A stretch of 64,000 nucleotides of DNA from Gammaproteobacteria bacterium Ga0074134. Lineage in GTDB: Bacteria; Pseudomonadota; Gammaproteobacteria; Ga0077554; Ga007554. Within the stretch, counting starts at the first letter, position 1, and each line of letters starts with the position of its first letter. The translations under genes and the position numbers were made by a program. The stretch covers positions 1 to 64,000 of the forward strand of contig LNEJ01000028.1 in NCBI GenBank assembly GCA_001464965.1, in the 5' to 3' direction. Shown piece after piece: positions 1 through 7,226 of this stretch. A model generated the notes under the pieces. The model saw only the letters and a list, made by a program, of their open reading frames with translations. It made no database searches and was not told the origin of the DNA.

Positions 1-128
1 CAGAGATGAGGAGTACCTGAGACTCAAAATTCTCACTTGCATGCTCCCGGTTATATAAATTTCATGCAAAATGACCCACACGATTTCCTGAAGACCCAAA
101 TCTTTCAATGGCATGGAGGCCGGAACTG

Positions 129-134
129 TATAAT
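129..134 (+). promoter_or_regulatory. Putative -10 element before the repeat lipoprotein gene
   Basis: A perfect TATAAT lies 36 nt before the GTG at 170, in an AT-rich stretch. No good -35 hexamer stands at the usual distance; the closest is a TTCAAT-like string at 104-109, with too long a spacer. The rest of 1-169 shows no supported gene. Confidence 0.45.
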
Positions 135-169
135 TTTGTTAAATAAATAAAAATAAATAGGGTGTCGCT

Positions 170-2098
170 GTGGGAGATCATATTCGTTTATACCGGTTGT
201 GGGTAATGTTTTTTGTGGCGTTTGGGATAGGTGCGTGTGGTGGTGGGAGCGAGCCTGATACCACCCCGCCCAGGATCGTATCCGTGAATCCAGCGGACAA
301 GGCGATTAGAGTGAGTGCTACCACGGATATAAAAATTGTTTTTTCCGAACCACTTGATCCCGCAACGGTGACAACATCGACGTTCAGTATCGACGGTATA
401 GTGGGTGCCAGGTTGAGCATTGATGATCGTACTCACACCGTCACTATTAGGCCGAGCGAACCTCTTTTGTTTGATGCCACCTATAAACTTACATGCGCGG
501 GGGTGAAGGATAAGGCGGGGAATGAAATGCAGAAGACCACGCTAACGTTTAGTACATATAAAAAAGCCGTAGCCAAATACGTTGGTTATACGAACGGCTT
601 GGTCAGTAATTACTCGATGGCCACTTACGACATTGATGGTCGGTTGATTCGGTGGGCTGGTTATACAGATCCGGGGCCGGACGGTGCCTGGTTCACTACC
701 GATGATGTGGCCGGAAGGCATGATTCCAATATCTGGGATGAGCGTGGGAATCTTATCCGTCAGGTTTACTATGTTAACAATGGAGCTGATGGTGTTTCGT
801 GGACCGCCGATGATGGAGTGGATGGTTATCTAGTCAAACATTTTGACGAAAATAATAACCTCTTTGAACAGTTGTCTTATTTTGATCCAGGCCCAGATAA
901 TCTGTGGTTTACTTCTGATGACAAAAAAGGATCAGGCTACAAGGCTTTTTATGATGCCAATGGCAAGTTACTTCGTGCGGTTTCTGGAGGTATCGACAGC
1001 AACGGTATTTATGTTGATGATAAGTGGCACGCGTCATATGACTATGAGGTCAAGGGGAATCGCACCAGAGAGACCTTTCATAGGCAGGCTGGAGGTGACG
1101 GTATATGGTTTACTGATGATGACGAAGTCTCACCCTATACGGCGTATGTTTACGACGTAAACGGCAATATCATTCGGGAAATCGACTACACTGGCTCTCA
1201 TGGCCTTGATGGCAAATTGTTTACTCCTGATGATGGCGTTTCTAGCCATACTTCCTTTACTTTCGATGCCAATAATAAAAAGACAAAAGAGATTTATTAT
1301 GCAACGACTGATGGTGTTGATCAGGACAGTAACGACAGAGTAAGGGGGTATTCTTCCTATACCTATAATGGCAATGGCAAGTTGACAAAAATCACACATT
1401 ATGGCGATTTGGGAAATGATGGCGTATGGTTTAACGCAGATGATGGTGTTAGGTCGTACACTGTGAACACGTATGATGATAATGGTAATAGGATTCGTGA
1501 AATTTCTTTCAATGGGGCTGGGAAGGATGGCATTTGGGTAACTGCTGATGATACCGCATACGATTACACGGCAAAAACCTTCGATATCCACGGCAATCAA
1601 CTCCGTACGGTTAGTTATTATGATGCTGGTGCGGATGGTTTGTGGTTGACGCAGGATGACAAGGTGGGTGGTTATATCTTATACGTGAAAGATGCCATGG
1701 GCGCAGATATTCGTATCCCAAAAATGTACATTAACCCTGGTGCTGATGGCATCTGGTTTACCCGTGATGATGTGCCAGCATATTCTTCTGGTTTCAATAA
1801 TGAAACAGGTTTGATTTGCAACGAATACAGTGGCGGCTTGATTGTTCTATGCACTCACTCATCGGACATTACGGATAGCAAAGGAAATATTACCCGGACT
1901 GTCGGGTACAAAAATGCCGGTGCGGATGGCATTAAATATACTCCTGATGACGTAGTGCTCGGTTACATTGAGACCATTTACGATGCGCAAGGTAATCCTG
2001 TTAAAAAGAACCGCTACAACGGCGCAGGTGGTGATGGTGCTTGGTTTACTGGAGATGATGTGCTTTTTTCCGCGTACGAAATAAATCTGGCATATTAA
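170..2098 (+). CDS. Repeat-rich surface lipoprotein with Ig-like domain
   Basis: Probable surface or periplasmic lipoprotein of unknown role, 642 aa. The GTG start is chosen because it gives a signal peptide with an Arg-containing n-region, a hydrophobic core and an IGAC lipobox (Cys23), and an AGGG lies 8 nt upstream. Residues about 30-128 resemble a bacterial Ig-like domain of the SbsA/Big_5 type (PPRIVSVNPAD...IVFSEPLDP). From about residue 155 to the end there are roughly 13 units of about 40 residues, each with a core such as GADGIWFTRDD followed by a Y...YDxxGNxIR segment like YD/RHS repeats. Eleven cores are clear and two are decayed. The Asp-rich cores could bind calcium, but this is inference. 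Base composition is more AT-rich than in the genes that follow, so recent acquisition is possible. It lies just before nagZ, with no clear functional link. Confidence 0.8.
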   Translation: MGDHIRLYRLWVMFFVAFGIGACGGGSEPDTTPPRIVSVNPADKAIRVSATTDIKIVFSEPLDPATVTTSTFSIDGIVGARLSIDDRTHTVTIRPSEPLLFDATYKLTCAGVKDKAGNEMQKTTLTFSTYKKAVAKYVGYTNGLVSNYSMATYDIDGRLIRWAGYTDPGPDGAWFTTDDVAGRHDSNIWDERGNLIRQVYYVNNGADGVSWTADDGVDGYLVKHFDENNNLFEQLSYFDPGPDNLWFTSDDKKGSGYKAFYDANGKLLRAVSGGIDSNGIYVDDKWHASYDYEVKGNRTRETFHRQAGGDGIWFTDDDEVSPYTAYVYDVNGNIIREIDYTGSHGLDGKLFTPDDGVSSHTSFTFDANNKKTKEIYYATTDGVDQDSNDRVRGYSSYTYNGNGKLTKITHYGDLGNDGVWFNADDGVRSYTVNTYDDNGNRIREISFNGAGKDGIWVTADDTAYDYTAKTFDIHGNQLRTVSYYDAGADGLWLTQDDKVGGYILYVKDAMGADIRIPKMYINPGADGIWFTRDDVPAYSSGFNNETGLICNEYSGGLIVLCTHSSDITDSKGNITRTVGYKNAGADGIKYTPDDVVLGYIETIYDAQGNPVKKNRYNGAGGDGAWFTGDDVLFSAYEINLAY

Positions 2099-2123
2099 AA
2101 CAACGAATGGAGTGCTTTTAGTC

Positions 2124-3167
2124 ATGTCGTTAGGCCCCTTAATGCTCGGTGTGTCCGGGCTTGCGCTGACACCCGAAGAACGCGAGATGCTTCAGCATCC
2201 GCTGGTCGGCGGTGTTATTTTATTCACCCGCAATTACACGGACCCTGCGCAGGTGGAGGCGCTGGTTGCGGAGATTCATGCGTTGCGCACGCCACATTTG
2301 TTGGTGGCGGTGGATCACGAAGGTGGGCGGGTGCAGCGATTTCGCAATGGTTTTACGCGCCTGCCGCCAATGCGCGATGTGGGTATGATTTACGAACATG
2401 ATCCCAAGCGCGCCAGAGGGCTGGCCGAGACCATCGGCTGGCTGATGGCGGTGGAGTTGCGTGCGGTGGGGGTGGATTTCAGTTTTGCGCCGGTGTTGGA
2501 TCTTGATCATGGCGTGAGCGGGGTGATCGGTGATCGCGCCTTTCACCGCAACCCTGAAATTGTCGCTGATCTCGCCCATGCCTATATGTCCGGCATGAAC
2601 CGCGCAGGCATGGCGGCAACGGGCAAGCACTTTCCCGGTCATGGGGCGGTGGCGCCGGACTCGCATGTCGATATCGCGGTGGATGAGCGCAGTTACAACG
2701 ACATCTATCTCGACGATATCGTGCCCTTCGAGCGCATGATTCATTATGGCCTGGCGGCGATCATGCCCGCGCATATCATCTACCCGAACGTTGCTCCCGA
2801 GCCAGCGGGTTTTTCGCGTTTCTGGATGCAGGATGTGTTACGCAAACGCCTGGGTTTTCAGGGGGTGATATTCAGTGACGATCTGGAGATGGAGGGCGCG
2901 AGCGTCGCCGGAGATATCGTGGATCGCGCCCATGCGGCATTGGATGCCGGGTGTGACATGGTGCTGGCGTGTAATGATTTCACTGCCATGGCGAAGTTGC
3001 TGGACGGGATGCGCAGCCATGATGATCCTGCGTCCCACTTCCGTCTGGTGCGCATGCACGGACGCAACCCCGTCAGCCGCGCCCACCTGCGTAGCGATCC
3101 TGCCTGGAAGCAGGCGGTGATGGCGATGGAGGAGGGCGTACAGCCGAAGACGCTGGATTTGCTGTGA
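2124..3167 (+). CDS. nagZ: Beta-N-acetylhexosaminidase NagZ
   Basis: Cytoplasmic glycoside hydrolase family 3 enzyme of peptidoglycan recycling. It removes the terminal GlcNAc from GlcNAc-anhydromuropeptides. The protein of 347 aa has the expected family size. Visible signatures are the N-terminal GPLMLGVSG and HPLVGGVILFTRNY, the substrate loop KHFPGHG with its following DSH (the mobile His loop characteristic of NagZ), and the nucleophile region FSDDLEMEGA. ATG 2124 is preferred over the upstream in-frame GTG at 2112 because NagZ proteins begin close to this GP(L/V)ML motif; a GGAG lies about 11 nt upstream. It is followed after 18 nt by queG. Confidence 0.95.
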   Translation: MSLGPLMLGVSGLALTPEEREMLQHPLVGGVILFTRNYTDPAQVEALVAEIHALRTPHLLVAVDHEGGRVQRFRNGFTRLPPMRDVGMIYEHDPKRARGLAETIGWLMAVELRAVGVDFSFAPVLDLDHGVSGVIGDRAFHRNPEIVADLAHAYMSGMNRAGMAATGKHFPGHGAVAPDSHVDIAVDERSYNDIYLDDIVPFERMIHYGLAAIMPAHIIYPNVAPEPAGFSRFWMQDVLRKRLGFQGVIFSDDLEMEGASVAGDIVDRAHAALDAGCDMVLACNDFTAMAKLLDGMRSHDDPASHFRLVRMHGRNPVSRAHLRSDPAWKQAVMAMEEGVQPKTLDLL

Positions 3168-3185
3168 TCCTGAAACGGCCATAGC

Positions 3186-4247
3186 GTGTCAACCGATTTC
3201 ACCAGGCTCGCCGCCGACATCAAGCGCTGGGGACAGGCGCTGGGTTTTCAGCAGGTTGGCATCACGGGCACCCAGCTGGATGAGGCCGAAGCCCATCTGA
3301 TGAATTGGCTGGATGCGGGCCATCATGGCGAGATGGAATATATGGCGCGTCATGGCAGCAAGCGCAGCCGGCCCGAGGAGTTGCAGCCGGGCACGTTGCG
3401 CATCATCTCGGCGCGCATGGATTATCTGCCGCCCTCGGGCGCCGATGCTGAATCTGTCTTGGCAGACGCAAGCCTGGGCTACATTTCACGTTATGCCCTG
3501 GGTCGTGATTATCACAAGGTGTTGCGCAGCCGTCTGCAAAAACTTGCGCAGCGTATTGACGAGGCGGCGGGGCCATTCAACTATCGCGCCTTCGCGGACA
3601 GCGCGCCGGTTCTTGAGAAGGCCCTCGCGCAAAAGGCCGGGTTGGGATGGATTGGTAAACATACCAACCTGATTAATCAGCATGCGGGTTCGTGGTTTTT
3701 TCTCGGTGAGTTATACACCGATCTGCCATTGCCGGTGGATGATGCTCTAACGCAAAATCACTGTGGCACTTGCCGGGCATGCCTGGACGTGTGCCCGACG
3801 CAGGCCATCATTGGCCCCTATCAGCTCGATGCGCGCCGCTGTATTTCTTATCTCACCATTGAGCTGCGCGGCCCTATTCCTGTCGAGTTCCGGCCCTTGA
3901 TCGGAAACAGGATCTATGGATGTGACGATTGCCAGCTTTGCTGCCCGTGGAACCGCTTTGCCCGGCCCGCTGGCGAGAGCGATTTTTCGCCCCGCGCCGG
4001 CCTGGATGCGCCACAGCTGGTAGAATTATTCGCCTGGAGCGAAGAGGAATTTTTGCGGCGCACGGAAGGCTCGGCGATACGCCGCATCGGATACGAATGC
4101 TGGTTGCGCAATATTGCTGTGGCGCTCGGCAACGCGCCTTCCGCCCCCTCCATCATCGCCGCTCTTCAGGCGCGGGCCGATCATGCTTCCGGAATGGTGC
4201 GCGAGCATGTGCGATGGGCATTGGCGCAGCATGTGATTTTATGTTGA
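3186..4247 (+). CDS. queG: Epoxyqueuosine reductase QueG
   Basis: Catalyses the last step of queuosine synthesis, reduction of epoxyqueuosine to queuosine in the tRNA wobble position, using cobalamin and two [4Fe-4S] clusters. The 353-aa product has the ferredoxin-like cysteine sets CGTCRACLDVCP (about residue 195) and CDDCQLCCPWN (about 245), and the family block SAPVLEKALAQKAGLGWIGKH. The C-terminus carries HEAT-like helices (VREHVRWALAQ). The start is GTG 3186, with no strong Shine-Dalgarno visible. The stop overlaps the next gene by 7 nt, so the two are probably translated from one message. Confidence 0.95.
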   Translation: MSTDFTRLAADIKRWGQALGFQQVGITGTQLDEAEAHLMNWLDAGHHGEMEYMARHGSKRSRPEELQPGTLRIISARMDYLPPSGADAESVLADASLGYISRYALGRDYHKVLRSRLQKLAQRIDEAAGPFNYRAFADSAPVLEKALAQKAGLGWIGKHTNLINQHAGSWFFLGELYTDLPLPVDDALTQNHCGTCRACLDVCPTQAIIGPYQLDARRCISYLTIELRGPIPVEFRPLIGNRIYGCDDCQLCCPWNRFARPAGESDFSPRAGLDAPQLVELFAWSEEEFLRRTEGSAIRRIGYECWLRNIAVALGNAPSAPSIIAALQARADHASGMVREHVRWALAQHVILC

Positions 4248-5194
4248 CTGTCTTGCTTGACCGCGGTGCGATGGATTGCGGAGATCTGGATCTTGGCACG
4301 CTTGAGCGTGCCTTGCCTGGTTGGCGTTCATATGAGTCTACCCATGACGCCGAGGTGGCCGGGCGAATCATGGACGCGACGGTAGTGATCAGCAACAAGG
4401 TCCGGCTGGATGAAGCAGCGTTGCGAAATGCGCCACAGTTGCGCCTGATCTGTATCGCCGCCACGGGCACCAATCACGTGGATCTGGAGGCGGCCAAGCG
4501 TCACGGGATTGCCGTGTGCAACGTGCGTGGCTATGCCACGCCCTCCGTGGTGCAGCATGTGTTCGCTTTGGTGCTGGCACTCTCCATCCGTCTGCCGGAG
4601 TATCAAAGGACCCTGCGTGCAGGCCGCTGGCAGGCGAGCGCGCAGTTTTGCCTGCTGGATTATCCGATCCGCGAGATCGCGGGAAAGACGCTGGGCATTA
4701 TCGGTTACGGCGAACTGGGGCGGGCGGTGGCGCGGGTTGCCGAGGCATTTGGAATGACGGTACTGGTGGCGCAACGTGCAGGTGCCCCCGCAGCGCCAGG
4801 ACGGATGCCTCTGCGCGAGATGTTGTCCCGGCTCGATGTGCTCAGCCTGCACTGTCCGCTCACGCCCGAAACGCGCGGCCTGATGGGCGTGCAGGAATTG
4901 GCGCTGATGAAACCCGATGCCTTGCTGATCAACACCGCGCGTGGCGGCATCGTGGACGAGGCAGCGCTGGCGGAGGCGCTGCGTAACGGCAGGCTCGGCG
5001 GGGCAGGGGTGGATGTGCTGCGCGAGGAGCCGCCGGTGCATGGCAATCCGCTGCTGGCGGGCGATGTGCCGAACCTGATTGTTACACCGCATATCGCCTG
5101 GGCGAGCCGTGAATCGCGCCAGCGCCTGGCGAACGAAACAGCTGAAAATATCAAGGCGTTTTTCTCAGGTATCGGGCGCAACAGGGTTGTATAA
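4241..5194 (+). CDS. D-2-hydroxyacid dehydrogenase (HprA/glycerate dehydrogenase-like)
   Basis: NAD(P)-dependent 2-hydroxyacid dehydrogenase of 317 aa; hydroxypyruvate/glycerate is the most likely substrate from overall similarity. The dinucleotide fold is marked by GIIGYGELGRAVA. The catalytic Arg lies in NTARGGIVDEAAL, the Glu in LREEPP and the His in TPHIAWAS. The frame is open upstream into queG, but ATG 4241 is chosen because it gives a normal N-terminus (MLTVLLDRG) and a 7-nt overlap with queG. A second, only distantly similar family member lies at 16144-17178. The substrate cannot be settled from the sequence. Confidence 0.88.
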   Translation: MLTVLLDRGAMDCGDLDLGTLERALPGWRSYESTHDAEVAGRIMDATVVISNKVRLDEAALRNAPQLRLICIAATGTNHVDLEAAKRHGIAVCNVRGYATPSVVQHVFALVLALSIRLPEYQRTLRAGRWQASAQFCLLDYPIREIAGKTLGIIGYGELGRAVARVAEAFGMTVLVAQRAGAPAAPGRMPLREMLSRLDVLSLHCPLTPETRGLMGVQELALMKPDALLINTARGGIVDEAALAEALRNGRLGGAGVDVLREEPPVHGNPLLAGDVPNLIVTPHIAWASRESRQRLANETAENIKAFFSGIGRNRVV

Positions 5195-5345
5195 CATATT
5201 GCTGTTCAATGAAAATCCTTGCGTCCTCCGAGCGGATTGGTATCATGGTAAAAAGTAGGTTTTTTAATGGTTGCTACGTCATTGGTTGAAGCGGAACGAC
5301 GATGCTTTTAAGGAATACAGGACGACGTCGAAGAGGAAACACCAG

Positions 5346-7226
5346 ATGAGAGTTGTGAATCGTCGCCTCGCCATTGCCGTGCATGACCTGTGTATGGTGT
5401 TGCTGGCATGGAGTTCAGCCTATCTTGTCAGGCACAGTTTTTCTTTTCAGGCTGTGGAGGGTGCCGCCTTCATGCAGATGCTGGCGGTGGTTGTGGCCGC
5501 CCAGGGGTTGGTGTTGTGGTGGACCGGTCTGTACCGCGGGCTGTGGCGTTTCGCCAGTGTCCCGGATCTTTGGAATATCTTGCGCGCCGCTGTGATAGGC
5601 GGGTTGGCGGTCAGTCTTGCGCTGTTTCTGTTTAACCGTCTTGATGGCGTGCCGCGTACCACGCTGGCTCTTTATCCCCTGTTTCTTGTGTTCCTGCTGG
5701 GTGCGCCGCGTCTGATCTATCGTGTCTGGAAAGACCGCGGCCTTCATCTGAGTTCCGCGCCCGAGTGCAAACGTGTGTTGATTCTGGGAGCAGGCCGGGC
5801 GGGCGAGATGCTGGTACGTGATATGCGGCGGGACAACGAATGTGTTCCCGTCGGCTTTCTGGATGATAATCCGCAGCTCAAGGGCGCCAAGGTGCATGGC
5901 ATGCCGGTGTTGGGTACTCTCGATCAGGTGGCGCGGGTCGTCGATGATATGGGCGTGGATGTTGTGGTGATCGCCATCCCCTCGGCGAGCAACGCCCAGG
6001 TGCGGCGGGTGGTTGAGTTGTGCGAACAGGCGGGTGTTGTGTTCAGAATCCTGCCGCGCATGCAGGATCTGGTGTCCGGCATGGTAAGCGTGCGGGATTT
6101 GCGCGAGGTGGCCATCGATGACCTGCTGGGCCGTGATCCGGTGTCGCTGGATTGGCCATCGATCAGTGACGGGCTGGCGGGCAAGACCGTCCTGATAAGC
6201 GGTGCGGGAGGTTCCATCGGTTCCGAACTGTGCCGGCAGATCGCACGCCTGGGACCGGCCTCGTTGGTGCTGTTTGAACGTGGCGAATTCAATCTTTACA
6301 GCATCGAAATGGAATTGCGCCGTGAGTATCCGGATCTGGCGCTGCATGCCTGTCTGGGTGATGTCTGTGATAAGGCCGCTGTCGAGTATGTCTTGAGCAA
6401 ACACCGTCCCCAGATGATCTTCCATGCTGCCGCCTATAAGCATGTACCCATGCTGCAGAGCCAGGCGCGCGAGGGTGTGCGCAACAATGTGCTGGGCACC
6501 AAGACGTTGGCTCTGGCGGCGGATAAATACGGTTGTGCCAATTTCGTGATGATTTCCACTGACAAGGCGGTCAACCCCACCAATGTGATGGGCGCCAGCA
6601 AGCGGGTCGCCGAGATTTTCTGCCAGATGCTGGACCGGCGCTCCAGCACCCGCTTCATCACTGTGCGCTTTGGCAATGTATTGGGTTCGGCGGGCAGCGT
6701 CGTCCCCTTGTTCCAAAAGCAGATCGCGGCAGGCGGCCCGGTCACCGTTACCCACGCCGAGATCACCCGCTATTTCATGACTATCCCCGAAGCCTGTCAG
6801 CTCATCATGCAGGCGGGGGTGATGGGGCAGGGTGGAGAGATCTTCGTGCTGGACATGGGTGAGCCGGTCAAAATCGGCTATCTCGCCGAGCAGATGATCC
6901 GCCTGTCGGGCAAGATCCCCGGCGAGGATGTGCAGATTGTGTATACTGGCTTGCGGCCGGGCGAAAAGCTGTACGAGGAGTTGTTTTATGAGCAGGAGGG
7001 GCTCACCGAAACCGGGCATGACAAAATCATGCTCGCGCAGAGCCGCGAAGTCGATTGGCGCGATTTAAATGAGACCATCGATGCGATGGAGCAGGCGAGC
7101 AAGGATTATGACGAGGCGCAATTCATGCCATTGCTAAAGCGGCTGGTGCCTGAAATGGGCGAGTCGTCCGCAACCCCTGTAGTGCCGCCATCCAATGTGG
7201 TTGTACTCAAGCGCGGCAAGAAGTAA
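5346..7226 (+). CDS. Membrane-anchored nucleotide-sugar 4,6-dehydratase/epimerase (CapD/WbpM/PglF family)
   Basis: Polysaccharide or glycan biosynthesis enzyme acting on UDP-N-acetyl sugars. The N-terminal third has about four membrane helices (from about residue 10 to 110), then a CoA-binding-like Rossmann domain (RVLILGAGRAGEMLVRDM). The C-terminal half is the extended SDR catalytic domain with GAGGSIGSELCRQ, the HAAAYKHVP block and the ISTDKAVNPTNVMGASKR region; as in the membrane-bound dehydratases, the usual SDR Tyr is replaced (MGASK). ATG 5346 is preferred over an in-frame TTG at 5271 because AGAGG stands about 10 nt upstream; this gives 626 aa. It is not next to other capsule genes here. 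The nearest related genes are the WcaJ and EpsL-like pair near 44-46.6 kb. Confidence 0.9.
   Translation: MRVVNRRLAIAVHDLCMVLLAWSSAYLVRHSFSFQAVEGAAFMQMLAVVVAAQGLVLWWTGLYRGLWRFASVPDLWNILRAAVIGGLAVSLALFLFNRLDGVPRTTLALYPLFLVFLLGAPRLIYRVWKDRGLHLSSAPECKRVLILGAGRAGEMLVRDMRRDNECVPVGFLDDNPQLKGAKVHGMPVLGTLDQVARVVDDMGVDVVVIAIPSASNAQVRRVVELCEQAGVVFRILPRMQDLVSGMVSVRDLREVAIDDLLGRDPVSLDWPSISDGLAGKTVLISGAGGSIGSELCRQIARLGPASLVLFERGEFNLYSIEMELRREYPDLALHACLGDVCDKAAVEYVLSKHRPQMIFHAAAYKHVPMLQSQAREGVRNNVLGTKTLALAADKYGCANFVMISTDKAVNPTNVMGASKRVAEIFCQMLDRRSSTRFITVRFGNVLGSAGSVVPLFQKQIAAGGPVTVTHAEITRYFMTIPEACQLIMQAGVMGQGGEIFVLDMGEPVKIGYLAEQMIRLSGKIPGEDVQIVYTGLRPGEKLYEELFYEQEGLTETGHDKIMLAQSREVDWRDLNETIDAMEQASKDYDEAQFMPLLKRLVPEMGESSATPVVPPSNVVVLKRGKK

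Noticed and set aside
170-2098. Regular repeats taken as a CRISPR array
   Set aside because: The repeats are protein-level units of about 40 codons with variable DNA sequence in one open frame; there are no identical direct repeats or spacers.
5415-7019. 534-codon open frame on the minus strand
   Set aside because: It lies wholly antisense to the nucleotide-sugar dehydratase gene, whose family motifs are clear. The antisense product is rich in His, Gln and Arg and has no motif, as expected from the mirror of a GC-rich gene.
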